A stretch of DNA of 64,000 bases from assembly GCA_963717725.1 (NCBI GenBank), contig CAVQWS010000003.1, forward strand, positions 465,483 through 529,482. Direction: 5' to 3'. Each line of letters starts with the position of its first letter. Within the stretch, counting starts at the first letter, position 1. The stretch is from AC-32 sp963717725 (GTDB lineage Bacteria; Actinomycetota; Thermoleophilia; Gaiellales; Gaiellaceae). The position numbers and the translations under genes were made by a program. Shown one piece after another: positions 39,740 through 47,092 of the stretch. Under the pieces are notes generated by a model, which was given only the letters and a program-made list of their open reading frames with translations, was not told where the DNA came from and searched no databases.

Positions 39740-40892
39740 AGCTGTTGCGATCGTCGCGGCGGTCGCGATCGCCGCGATCGTGTCGCTGGTCGGGCTCGCA
39801 TTGGACTCCAGCTGGCTGGCGTTCGCCGGCCTCGGCGCGGCGATCGTCGGCGCGGCCGCCTTCGCGCTCCACCTGATCGTCACCGAGCGGCGCCGGCACG
39901 AGGTCGCCGAGGAGGAGCTGACCGCGCAGTCGAGCTTCCTCGAGTCGCTGATCGAGTCGATGGGAGAGATCGCCGCCACGCACGAGCCCGAGCGCGCGCT
40001 GGAGCGGACGCGGCGCGAGGCGAAAGAGCTCTTCGGGGCCAAGGCCATGGTGAACGGTCCCGGTGCGAGAGGGACGCCGGGGGCCGTGGAGCTGCCGCTG
40101 ATCATCCGGGGCGAGGAGATCGGCTCGCTGCAGCTGGTGCGCGCGAGGCCGCTCGACCGCGAGGAGCTCGCGCGGGCAAAGCTGCTCGCCGACTTCGCCT
40201 GCCGCGTGGTCGAGAACACACGCCTGCTCGCCGAGGCGAAGGAGCGCGAGGCCGAGCGCACACGGCTCTCGGACCAGCTGATCATCGCCGAGCAGGAGGA
40301 GCGCAGGCGCCTGGCGCTCTTCCTCCACGACGGTCCGGTGCAGTCGCTCTCCGGGATCAGCCTGATGCTCGACGCGGTGATCGACTCGCTCGAGGGCGGG
40401 CGAATCGAGGAGGCGACCGCCGTGCTCGACTCCGCGCTCAAGCGGCACCGCGACACGATCCGCTCGCTGCGCGACCTCTCGTTCAACATCGAGCCGGTCG
40501 TGCTTCGCGACCAGGGGTTCGGCCCGGCGGTGCGCGCCTTCGCGGAGCAGGTCGGGCTGTCGTACCAGATGCAGGTCGACCTCGACGTCGAGGCCGCGGA
40601 CGGCCTGGCCGAGAACGCACGCGTGGCGATTTACCAGATCATCCGCGACGCGGTGAACCAGGCGATCAGGCGCGGGCCGCCCTCGCGGATCTCGATCAGC
40701 GTCGCCGAGCGCGAGGACGGGACGGTCGAGACCGTGATCGCCGACGACGGTGCGGGCGAGCGGCGGCGGGCGAGCTTCGAGGAGATCGAGGAGCGGGCGC
40801 GGACGCTCAACGGGCAACTCGACATCGAGGCCGGCGAGCTCGGCGGCACGGCGCTTCGCATCGTGCTGCCCTCGTACGCGGCCCACCGTTGA
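39720..40892 (+). CDS. Membrane histidine kinase of the NarX/LiaS type (HisKA_3)
   Basis: About 390 residues. Two membrane helices lie near the N-terminus (AVAIVAAVAIAAIVSLVGLAL and WLAFAGLGAAIVGAAAFAL). Next comes a GAF-like region at 70-175, then a HisKA_3 helix with the histidine in ALFLHDGPVQSLSG. The ATPase domain is recognisable (YQIIRDAVNQAIRRG, VIADDGAGE) but short on the usual G2 loop. The start is uncertain: GTG 39720 or TTG 39705, both overlapping the response regulator gene. The two-hairpin repeat begins right after its TGA. Confidence 0.9.
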   Translation: MTRSSTRAVAIVAAVAIAAIVSLVGLALDSSWLAFAGLGAAIVGAAAFALHLIVTERRRHEVAEEELTAQSSFLESLIESMGEIAATHEPERALERTRREAKELFGAKAMVNGPGARGTPGAVELPLIIRGEEIGSLQLVRARPLDREELARAKLLADFACRVVENTRLLAEAKEREAERTRLSDQLIIAEQEERRRLALFLHDGPVQSLSGISLMLDAVIDSLEGGRIEEATAVLDSALKRHRDTIRSLRDLSFNIEPVVLRDQGFGPAVRAFAEQVGLSYQMQVDLDVEAADGLAENARVAIYQIIRDAVNQAIRRGPPSRISISVAEREDGTVETVIADDGAGERRRASFEEIEERARTLNGQLDIEAGELGGTALRIVLPSYAAHR

Positions 40893-40967
40893 GGCGCCGC
40901 TTGCGGCGCCGGTCTCAGGACGCGCGGGCTTTGCCTGCGTGTCCGTCTGAAATGACCGGTCGAACCG
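40893..40967 (+). repeat. Two-hairpin dispersed repeat, copy B
   Basis: Begins at the base after the kinase stop. Hairpin 1 is GGCGCCGC-TT-GCGGCGCC. Hairpin 2 is GGACGCGCGGGC-TTT-GCCTGCGTGTCC with 12 pairs (two G-T). The tail GTCTGAAATGA and GGTCGA are identical to copy A at 6298-6372, and spacing is identical throughout. The ATG in the tail here opens only an 8-codon frame. The rest of the gap to 41001 holds nothing else apart from a TAGCAT -10 candidate. Confidence 0.8.
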
Positions 40968-40988
40968 CTGGCTACTGAGCCCAGCAAT

Positions 40989-40994
40989 TAGCAT
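40989..40994 (+). promoter_or_regulatory. TANNNT -10 candidate (TAGCAT) before GTG 41002
   Basis: TAGCAT ends 7 nt before the GTG of the small gene at 41002. It supports that frame as a real gene. Confidence 0.5.
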
Positions 40995-41001
40995 CAGGTT
41001 C

Positions 41002-41205
41002 GTGGACGAGAACGGCCAGCGCCCGACGCACCTGCGCTTCGTCTGGACGACGAACGGCTACGAGCTGCGCGAGCGCGAGGGCGAGGCGCCGGGCCTCGGC
41101 GATCAGGTCGAGGAGGGCGAGGAGCGCCTGTACGTGACCAAGGTCGCGCCCTCCCCGCTCCCGGGCGACATGCGCCGCTGCGCGTACCTGCAGCCGCTCA
41201 GCTGA
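41002..41205 (+). CDS. Small protein of unknown function
   Basis: A 67-residue acidic protein starting MDENGQRPTHLRFVWTTNGY, followed by Glu/Gly-rich turns and a short beta-like end (RLYVTKVAP). No membrane segment or metal motif. Support comes from the -10-like TAGCAT 7 nt before the start and from normal codon use. It overlaps the end of the convergent flavoprotein gene by 8 bp. Function unknown. Confidence 0.55.
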   Translation: MDENGQRPTHLRFVWTTNGYELREREGEAPGLGDQVEEGEERLYVTKVAPSPLPGDMRRCAYLQPLS

Positions 41206-42287
41206 GCGCGGTCTCGGCGGCCGTGCGGCCGAGGACGAGCGCCGAGGCGAGCCCGCTCGCGTAGCCGCCGGTCGAGATCCCGCCTGCGTCCACGCCCGCG
41301 GCGAAGAGACCGTCTACCGGCTCGTCGTGCTCGTCGAGCACACGGGCCCGTTCGTCCACGCGCAGGCCGCCGATCGTGTGCGTGATCGCGGCCGCGACGC
41401 GGACGGCGGCGACAGTGCCGGGGGGCGGCTCGAAGGGCAGGCTCGCCCGGGTCGGTGAGCGTGGGCGCTGACGCGACGAGGTCGCGGACGGTGCCGTAGC
41501 GGACCTGCTGGTCGAGGGCCTCGTCGTCGAGCAGGTACCAGGCCCGCGCGCCCGGCTGGTGGGCGGTCGCCTGAACGAGGTCGAGCTCCGACCAGCTGAC
41601 CTGGTCATGGTCGAAGAACTCCTCCCCGCGCTCGTTGAAGATCCGCGCGTGGCGCCCGTAGACCTGCGCGAGCGGGACGAAGCCGGCCTCGTCGAAGCCG
41701 ACGTCGGCCATGTTGCGGCCGTAGAACTCCTCCAGGCCGGCGGTCAGCGCGGCTTCGTGCCCGAGGCCGATCCGGAGCCCGTCGCCGGTGCTCCAGGGGT
41801 TGGCCCGCAGCCGAAGCGGCGCCGCCGGCCGAACGTAGCGCTCGACCAGCTCGGCGTCGCCCTGAAAACCGCCGGTCGCCAGCACGAGCGGATCCCCAGT
41901 GACTGTCACTGTGACTGTCACCGGCTGTTCGAAACGGACGTCGCCGGCCGCTCGTACAAGCGACGCGGTCAGGCCCTCGGTGTCGAAGCGGGCGCCGGTC
42001 GTAAGCGGGTTCTCCGTCTCGCGCGCCACCACCGGCGCGCCGAGCGACTCGAGCCATTCGAGCCCCTCGTCAAGCCGCTCGAAGACGAGGCGCTGCAGCC
42101 GCTCGTCGCCGGCCGGGCACTGGGCTCGGAACTCCTCGAAGCTCCGGTAGCGCCAGATCACGCCGCTCGAGAGCAGCATCGAGCCGCCCGGCCGGCTCCC
42201 CTTCTCCAGCACGGTCGGCGAAGCGCCGAGCTCGCGTGCGCGGGCAGCCGCGCAGAGCCCGGCCATCCCGGCTCCCGCGATCAGCAC
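41198..42287 (-). pseudogene. FAD-dependent dehydrogenase (KstD/fumarate reductase flavoprotein-like), frameshifted
   Basis: Flavoprotein starting at GTG 42287. FAD motif LIAGAGMAGLCAAARA, then KGSRPGGSMLLSSGVIWRY and LVLATGGFQGDAELVERYV, as in ketosteroid dehydrogenase or fumarate reductase relatives. At about 41450 the frame breaks. The end (ITHTIGGLRVDERARVLD, GLFAAGVDAGGISTGGYASG) continues one frame off to 41198. Removing one C from the CCCGGG run would restore LTDRASLPFEPPPGT. With the repair it would have about 363 residues, short for the family. Either a one-base insertion or a sequence error. Confidence 0.83.
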
Positions 42288-42985
42288 TAAGTCAAAGAGA
42301 ACGTCGGCTTGTGCTCGACGTACTCGATCTTGACCCGCTCCGGGCCCCAGACGAAGACGGCGTAGGTGTTCGCGGCGTCGACGATGTTGTCGATCTCGAT
42401 CCCGCGCTCGCGGGCCTCCGAGATGTGCTCCTCGGCCGACTCGACCAGAACCGCGAGATGGTTCAGCAACGGTCGCTCCGGGTCGCCCGGCTCGCCCTGG
42501 TGGAACTCGACGAAGGCCCCGCCGACCTCGACCCGCGGCGCGCCCGACGGCCCCGGCGTGGCCGTGGAGAACCCGAGCTCGAGGTAGGACTCGGCCGTCT
42601 CCTCCGGCGAATGCGACCAGAGCGCGACATGGTCGAGGTCGTACTCGACCTCGGTCGGCGCCTCCACGAGGCCGAGCCGCAGCCCTTCGGAGACGTCCAT
42701 GTACGCCTCACCCTCGCGCGGCCGCGCGACCTGCGTGCCGTCCAGCGAGCCGAGCGCCGAGTCGAGGCTCGAGACCCGCAGCGCCACGTGCTTGAGCGCA
42801 CCCTGCTCGCGCGGCCCCTCGGCCGCGAACAGCGTCAGCTTCCCGCGCCGGGCATCCGAGCCGACGAGGGTGAAGGCGTCGGTCCGGTCGACCACGTGCA
42901 TCCCCACGCGGGAGGTGACGAAGTCGGCGATGCGGTCGCGGTCGGCGACCCAGAGCGCGACATGATCGAGCGTCTCCGGCGTCAC
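42287..42985 (-). CDS. VOC-family protein, two-module (dioxygenase-like)
   Basis: A 232-residue protein with two VOC modules: 5-110 (LDHVALWVADRDRIADFV, LKHVALRVSSLDSAL) and 116-228 (LDHVALWSHSPEETAESY, LLNHLAVLVESAEEHISEA). The overall plan resembles 2,3-dihydroxybiphenyl or 4-hydroxyphenylpyruvate dioxygenases. Possible ligands are the histidines of the DHVAL and NHLAV motifs and a glutamate in VKIEYVEH. The stop overlaps the start of the flavoprotein gene by one base. TATGCT lies 6 nt before the GTG start. Confidence 0.85.
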   Translation of the reverse strand: MTPETLDHVALWVADRDRIADFVTSRVGMHVVDRTDAFTLVGSDARRGKLTLFAAEGPREQGALKHVALRVSSLDSALGSLDGTQVARPREGEAYMDVSEGLRLGLVEAPTEVEYDLDHVALWSHSPEETAESYLELGFSTATPGPSGAPRVEVGGAFVEFHQGEPGDPERPLLNHLAVLVESAEEHISEARERGIEIDNIVDAANTYAVFVWGPERVKIEYVEHKPTFSLT

Positions 42986-42991
42986 GGCCGG

Positions 42992-42997
42992 AGCATA
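42992..42997 (-). promoter_or_regulatory. TANNNT -10 candidate (TATGCT) before GTG 42985
   Basis: TATGCT on the minus strand ends 6 nt before the start of the VOC-flavoprotein unit. Confidence 0.55.
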
Positions 42998-43006
42998 GCC
43001 ACAGGC

Positions 43007-43342
43007 CTACTTGCGGCGGTCGACGGCACGCTGTAGCTGCTGTTTGTTCATCTGGGACCGCCCGGAGATGTTCATCCGCTTGGCCTCGTTGTAGAGCTGC
43101 TCCTTGGTTCGGCCCTTCGGCCGGTTCGTGCCTGACCGCTGGCCACCGCGTCGGCCCGACGACATGTCTCGCCGCGAGGTCCGCGACGACTCCTTGGCCT
43201 CACCGGCGCGGGCGCGCTCCTTGTTGACCGTGCGAGCGGCGATCTCCTTCGCCCGCTTCGTCGAGCGGCCCTGGTCCTGCTCGCTGTCGACGATGTGCTC
43301 GTACTGCCGCTCGCGCTTGGCGCTCCATGCTTTCTGTGGCAT
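43007..43342 (-). CDS. Small basic protein with Rho N-terminal/SAP-like domain (plasmid-stabilisation family)
   Basis: A 111-residue, strongly charged protein. It opens MPQKAWSAKRERQYEHIVDS and contains KEIAARTVNKERARAGE and SSGRRGGQRSG. It ends in a Rho termination factor N-terminal-like helix pair, KEQLYNEAKRMNISGRSQMN, then QQLQRAV. Many Actinobacteria carry this protein, often labelled plasmid stabilisation protein, with no proven role; nucleic acid binding is likely. A GGAGGGATCTG site precedes the ATG. Confidence 0.88.
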   Translation of the reverse strand: MPQKAWSAKRERQYEHIVDSEQDQGRSTKRAKEIAARTVNKERARAGEAKESSRTSRRDMSSGRRGGQRSGTNRPKGRTKEQLYNEAKRMNISGRSQMNKQQLQRAVDRRK

Positions 43343-43399
43343 CAGATCCCTCCTCGGTTGGTTCCGAGAAACTGGATCCCCGCCCCGCCCGATATGTAA

Positions 43400-43705
43400 C
43401 TACTCGAGCGGCTCGTTCTGGACGTTGTGCTCGGTCGCGTACTCGTCCGTGAGCTTGTTGATCACGTCCGCGCCCTCGGGATACGCGTAGTTGATCTTCA
43501 CGAACGGCTCCCACTTCGCCGGCAGCGCGTCCTCCGGGAAAATCGCCTCGACGGGGCACTCCGGCTCGCACGCCCCGCAGTCGATGCACTCCTCGGGGTC
43601 GATCACGAGGATGCGCCCGAACTCGTGGATGCAGTCGACCGGGCAGACATCCACGCACGACAGGTCTTTGATGTCGATGCAGGGCTCGGCGATGATGTAC
43701 GTCAC
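43400..43705 (-). CDS. fdxA: 7Fe ferredoxin (3Fe-4S/4Fe-4S)
   Basis: A 101-residue ferredoxin. The cluster cysteines are in PCIDIKDLSCVDVCPVDCIHEF and EECIDCGACEPECPVEAI (read in two parts), the arrangement of FdxA-type proteins with one [3Fe-4S] and one [4Fe-4S]. The acidic C-terminal extension (WEPFVKINYAYPEGADVINK) is typical. It would carry electrons to cytochromes P450 or other reductases. TAGACT lies 10 nt before the GTG start. Confidence 0.94.
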   Translation of the reverse strand: MTYIIAEPCIDIKDLSCVDVCPVDCIHEFGRILVIDPEECIDCGACEPECPVEAIFPEDALPAKWEPFVKINYAYPEGADVINKLTDEYATEHNVQNEPLE

Positions 43706-43715
43706 GGCGGCGGTC

Positions 43716-43721
43716 AGTCTA
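43716..43721 (-). promoter_or_regulatory. TANNNT -10 candidate (TAGACT) before GTG 43705
   Basis: TAGACT on the minus strand ends 10 nt before the ferredoxin start, the longest spacing of the set. Confidence 0.4.
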
Positions 43722-43735
43722 ATCAGACGTACCGG

Positions 43736-44041
43736 TCACGCCGTGAGCTCTTCGACGATCTCCTTGGCTCGCTCGTCCAGCGCCGATTTGGCCACCACCT
43801 GGTCGAAGCCCGCGGCGTGCGCGCGGCGGAGCCCTTCGGTGTCGGTGTGGTTGGTGAAGCCGAGGATCGGGATCTCCGGGTAGGTGTCGGCGACCTCGTC
43901 CGGGTCGATGCGCGCGATGTCCGCGATCACGCAGTCGGGCGGATCGACGTTCTCGACCGTGATCAGATGATGGCCCGGCAACAGGCCCTCCAGCTTCCCC
44001 CGGAAGAACAGGTCGACCCCCACCAGCAGGATCGTCGCCAC
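43736..44041 (-). CDS. Stand-alone receiver-like domain protein
   Basis: A 101-residue single domain with the order of a response-regulator receiver. The first strand is ILLVGVDLFFRGKLEGLL, where the usual acid pair is reduced to one aspartate. The acceptor position is VIADIARID, the switch threonine is in LGFTNHTD, and the lysine is in VVAKSAL. The degenerate pocket suggests weak or no phosphorylation. It could be a connector or a pseudo-receiver. TACGTT is 6 nt before the GTG start. Confidence 0.75.
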   Translation of the reverse strand: MATILLVGVDLFFRGKLEGLLPGHHLITVENVDPPDCVIADIARIDPDEVADTYPEIPILGFTNHTDTEGLRRAHAAGFDQVVAKSALDERAKEIVEELTA

Positions 44042-44047
44042 GCCGCA

Positions 44048-44053
44048 AACGTA
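44048..44053 (-). promoter_or_regulatory. TANNNT -10 candidate (TACGTT) before GTG 44041
   Basis: TACGTT on the minus strand ends 6 nt before the start of the receiver-like gene. Confidence 0.5.
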
Positions 44054-44066
44054 CCACCCTCCGCCC

Positions 44067-44072
44067 TAGTCT
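44067..44072 (+). promoter_or_regulatory. TANNNT -10 candidate (TAGTCT) before GTG 44080
   Basis: TAGTCT ends 7 nt before the DUF309 start. Together with 44048-44053 it packs two divergent -10 elements into a 38-bp gap. Confidence 0.55.
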
Positions 44073-44079
44073 CCAACGC

Positions 44080-44418
44080 GTGAGCCATCTTGAAACCGGG
44101 CTCGACCTGATTCGCCGTGGTGAGTTCTTCGCGGCGCACGAGGAGCTGGAGGACGCCTGGCGTGCGGCCGAGCCGGCCGAGCGCGACTTCTACCAGGGGC
44201 TCGTGCACGTGGCAGTCGCCTGGTACCAGGCGGGCCGCGGCAACCGCGTCGGCTGCGAGCGGCAGCTGGAGAAGGCGGCGCGGCGGCTCGGGCCGTACGC
44301 GCCGGAGCACCGCGGCCTGGACATCGACTCGCTGCTCGAGCAAGTCACAGCGGCCCGGCGTGTAGTCGAGGGCGGGTCGCTCGAGCTGCCGGCGCTAGAG
44401 CTGCCCGCCGAGGCCTAG
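44080..44418 (+). CDS. DUF309-family protein
   Basis: A 112-residue helical protein with the family signature GLDLIRRGEFFAAHEELEDAW followed by FYQGLVHVAVAWYQAGRGN (each quoted in part). His and Glu residues are arranged H-x3-E-x2-W as in all members, suggesting a metal site. The role of the family is unknown. The C-terminal 24 bp overlap the end of the convergent ccdA-like gene. Confidence 0.9.
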   Translation: MSHLETGLDLIRRGEFFAAHEELEDAWRAAEPAERDFYQGLVHVAVAWYQAGRGNRVGCERQLEKAARRLGPYAPEHRGLDIDSLLEQVTAARRVVEGGSLELPALELPAEA

Positions 44419-45108
44419 CGCGTCGAGTGCCCGGTTCAGGAGCACGCGCAGCCACCAGTCACGGTTGAAGAAGAGCAGCAGGCCGAGCACGACGAGCGTG
44501 CCGCCGCTGATGTAGCGGATCAGGTCGTAGTGGTCGCGTACCCAGCGGAAGGCGGTCATCGCGTGTGTGAAGGCGATCCCGATCGCGACGAAGGCGACCG
44601 TGATCCCGAATGAGTAGGCGGCCAACAGGATGCAGCCGCGAACGACCGTGCGCGAGTCGGCCGCCAAGGCCAGGATCGCGCCCAGCAAGACACCCACGCA
44701 GGGAGCCGCACAGACCGCGAACGCCGCGCCGAGCAGGGCGCGCGAGCCGCTCGCCCGCGCCCGGGTCAGCGCGCCCGGCGCGAGCATGCGCTCCGGCCAG
44801 GGCAGCAGCCCCATGAAGGCGAGCCCGAGCACGACGAGCACGAAGCCGGCGATCTTCGTCCGCGTCTCCTGGTCGACCCAGCCGCCGAGCGCCGCCGCTC
44901 CCGCGCCGAGGACGACGAAGACGACCGTGAAGCCGAGTGCAAAGGGCACGCTCGCGGCGATCACGCGCCGGGCGATTCCCCGCTCGCCGAGCCGATCGAC
45001 CTCGACCGCCGTGATCGCGGACAGGTAGCCGGGGACGAGCGGCAGCACGCAGGGGAAGGCGATCGAGACGAGGCCGGCGGCGAACGCCGCGGCTATCCGT
45101 TCAGCCAT
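44395..45108 (-). CDS. ccdA: CcdA-like cytochrome c biogenesis membrane protein
   Basis: A 237-residue protein with six membrane helices. It moves reducing power across the membrane. The two redox cysteines sit in SIAFPCVLPLVPGYLSA and VCAAPCVGVLLGA. The last gene of the minus-strand run GAF-SpoIIE, GDPD, LDT, TlpA, CcmH, CcdA; its start overlaps ccmH by 8 bp. Partners are TlpA and CcmH in the same operon. Confidence 0.93.
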   Translation of the reverse strand: MAERIAAAFAAGLVSIAFPCVLPLVPGYLSAITAVEVDRLGERGIARRVIAASVPFALGFTVVFVVLGAGAAALGGWVDQETRTKIAGFVLVVLGLAFMGLLPWPERMLAPGALTRARASGSRALLGAAFAVCAAPCVGVLLGAILALAADSRTVVRGCILLAAYSFGITVAFVAIGIAFTHAMTAFRWVRDHYDLIRYISGGTLVVLGLLLFFNRDWWLRVLLNRALDALGLGGQL

Positions 45109-45568
45109 CGAAGCGGGCGAGCTCCTCGTCGAGCCGGCGCTCCTCGTCCGGCCCGAGCGGGTGCCCGTTCAGCGACCAGCGCTGTGGCGCCGGCTCCGGC
45201 TCTCGCTCGCGCGTCCAGCGCCAGGCGAGCACGCCGAGCACCGCCGCGCCGCCGAGCACGCCGACGATCGGCAGCAGCCAGGCGAGCAGGTCGAACCCGT
45301 GCCGCGGCGGCGCCGCCAGGATCCGCGTGCCCCACTGCTCGACGAGCTCGTCCTTGATCTGGCTGCGAGTCGCGCCCTGGCCGATGCGAAGCGTGATGTA
45401 CGCCTTGATCCGCTGCGCGGCCGGCGAGTCGGACTGCGCCAGCGTCTCGCCCTCGCAGATCGGGCACATCAGCTGACCCTCGAGCTCGGCGAGTGTTGGG
45501 TGCTGCTGGCTCGCCGCTGCTGGCGCGGCCAGCGCCAGCGCCATAAGCGCGAGGACGGCAATCCTCAT
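45101..45568 (-). CDS. ccmH: CcmH/NrfF-like cytochrome c maturation protein
   Basis: A 155-residue protein with signal peptide (ALMALALAAPAAAS), the thiol motif LMCPICEGETLAQSDSP and one C-terminal membrane helix (LLPIVGVLGGAAVLGVLAW). The LxCxxC pair keeps apocytochrome haem-binding cysteines reduced, or binds haem. It overlaps tlpA by 4 bp and ccdA by 8 bp. Other Ccm genes are not in the window. Confidence 0.9.
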   Translation of the reverse strand: MRIAVLALMALALAAPAAASQQHPTLAELEGQLMCPICEGETLAQSDSPAAQRIKAYITLRIGQGATRSQIKDELVEQWGTRILAAPPRHGFDLLAWLLPIVGVLGGAAVLGVLAWRWTREREPEPAPQRWSLNGHPLGPDEERRLDEELARFDG

Positions 45569-46092
45569 GACTTCAGCGCCCGCGCGACGCCGTCCCGGAT
45601 GTCGGCGGCCTTCACCTCGCCCGGCACGTGGACGACGACCTTGCCGGTCCGGTCGAGGAAGAACGTCTCGGGCAGGCCGGTCAACCCGTACTTCGGCGAG
45701 GTGACGTTGTGGTTGTCATGCACGAGCGGGTAGTCGAGGCCGTACTTACGGGCGAACTTGCGCGCGTCGCCGGAGAAGTCGTTCACGTCCACGCCGAGCA
45801 CGACCACGCGGCCGGGCCAGCGCTTCGCGGCGGCCGACAGCGTGGGCGCCTCCTGCTTGCACGGGTAGCACCAGGAGGCCCAGAAGTTGAGCACGACAAC
45901 CTTTCCGCGCAGCGAGGCCAGCTGAAGCGAACCCGGCTCGCCGATCCGCTCGAGCGTGAAGTTCGGCGCCGCCTTGCCGACTGCCGCCTCCTTGCCACTG
46001 CCCTTGGCCAGCTTCCAGACGAGCAGCGCCAGCAGCAGGAAGACGAGCCCGACCGCCAGTGCCTGCGCGCCGAGCTTCAGCCTTGCGCTCAT
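45565..46092 (-). CDS. TlpA/ResA-like membrane-anchored thiol-disulfide oxidoreductase
   Basis: A 175-residue protein with one N-terminal membrane anchor (AVGLVFLLLALLVWKLA) and a thioredoxin domain facing outside. The active site is FWASWCYPCKQEAP. The cis-proline is in GLPETFFLDRTGKVV. It would reduce disulfides in apocytochrome c, fed by CcdA. It starts 1 bp after the L,D-transpeptidase stop. Confidence 0.93.
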   Translation of the reverse strand: MSARLKLGAQALAVGLVFLLLALLVWKLAKGSGKEAAVGKAAPNFTLERIGEPGSLQLASLRGKVVVLNFWASWCYPCKQEAPTLSAAAKRWPGRVVVLGVDVNDFSGDARKFARKYGLDYPLVHDNHNVTSPKYGLTGLPETFFLDRTGKVVVHVPGEVKAADIRDGVARALKS

Positions 46093-46093
46093 C

Positions 46094-47080
46094 TCACTGC
46101 GGGACGATGAAGACCGGCGTGCCGACCGTCACGTGGTTGAAGAGCCACTCCGCGTCGGGGATGTGCATGCGAATGCAGCCGTGCGAGGCCGAGTAGCCGA
46201 TCGAGGTGTCGTCAGGCGTGCCGTGGATGCCGACGCCGTTCGCCGAGAGGCCCATCCAGCGCGTGCCGAGCGGGTTCCCCGGCCCCGGCGGAACCGGCTT
46301 CTCGCCCTTCGCCCACGGCGAGTTTGGCGGGTACCACCACGGGTTCCGCCACTTGACGACGACGTGCCAGCTCCCGAGCGGGGTCGGGTAGGCCGACTGG
46401 CCGGTTGCCACGCCGAAGCCGCGCTGGAAGCGCATGCCCTTGTAGAGGTAGAGCCGGTTGGAGCCGCGGCGGATCACGATCACGGGGCCGAAGGAGCCGC
46501 GCGTCACGGACGGCTTTAGCTCGGCGAACTGGAGCGCGACCTCCGGCCGCGTGTTCGTCACCAGCGCGGTGAAGATCCCGTTCATCGCCCGCACCTGGCG
46601 CAGCGTCCGGCCGGCCTGTTCCTTCGTGATCACCGGCCGCAGGTTGCGCAGCAGTAGCTCCGAGTCCACCGCCTCACGGTCGAAGCGCTTGCCGACGGCG
46701 TCGAGGTAGCGCTGGGTTCCCTTCCTGCTGAGGATCACGCGCAGCTTGAGCGCCGTGCCCGCCGGGACGGTCAGCGCCCGGGTGACCGAGGCCCGCACGT
46801 AGGCCATCGCGCCGATGCGGGCGGGCTCGATCGCCAGCCGGTGGCGGAGGACGACGAGCGTCACCGGGCGGGCGAACGAATCCCTCACCGCCGTGAAGGC
46901 CTCGTCGTAGGTCAGATCGCCGACGTCGACGCCCGAAATCGTCACGCCGCTCGCGATCGTCGGCGGCTCGGTGGTCGTGGTGGTGCCGGTTGTCGTCGAC
47001 GCCCCGACCACGCCCGCCGACAGGCCGCCGGCGGCGGCCAGGCCGAGCACGAACAGCATGAGCAGTCCAACCCGCTTCAT
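46094..47080 (-). CDS. L,D-transpeptidase with N-terminal peptidoglycan-binding-like region
   Basis: A 328-residue secreted cell-wall enzyme that forms 3-3 cross-links in peptidoglycan. It begins with a signal peptide and a Thr-rich linker (TTTGTTTTT), then a YoaR-like region (SGVTISGVDVGDLTYDEA). The YkuD catalytic domain (200-328) has GIHGTPDDTSIGYSASHGCIRM, read as GIHGTPDD and SHGCIRM, with the catalytic cysteine, His and Arg all present. It lies in the cytochrome/thiol operon, possibly an accident of operon growth. Confidence 0.94.
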   Translation of the reverse strand: MKRVGLLMLFVLGLAAAGGLSAGVVGASTTTGTTTTTEPPTIASGVTISGVDVGDLTYDEAFTAVRDSFARPVTLVVLRHRLAIEPARIGAMAYVRASVTRALTVPAGTALKLRVILSRKGTQRYLDAVGKRFDREAVDSELLLRNLRPVITKEQAGRTLRQVRAMNGIFTALVTNTRPEVALQFAELKPSVTRGSFGPVIVIRRGSNRLYLYKGMRFQRGFGVATGQSAYPTPLGSWHVVVKWRNPWWYPPNSPWAKGEKPVPPGPGNPLGTRWMGLSANGVGIHGTPDDTSIGYSASHGCIRMHIPDAEWLFNHVTVGTPVFIVPQ

Positions 47081-47092
47081 CCGGCGGAAAGT

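Noticed and set aside
41890..41925. Short direct repeat of GTGACTGTCAC units as a possible CRISPR or binding-site array
   Set aside because: It is two units within the flavoprotein gene, encodes VTVTVTVT in frame, and has no spacers.
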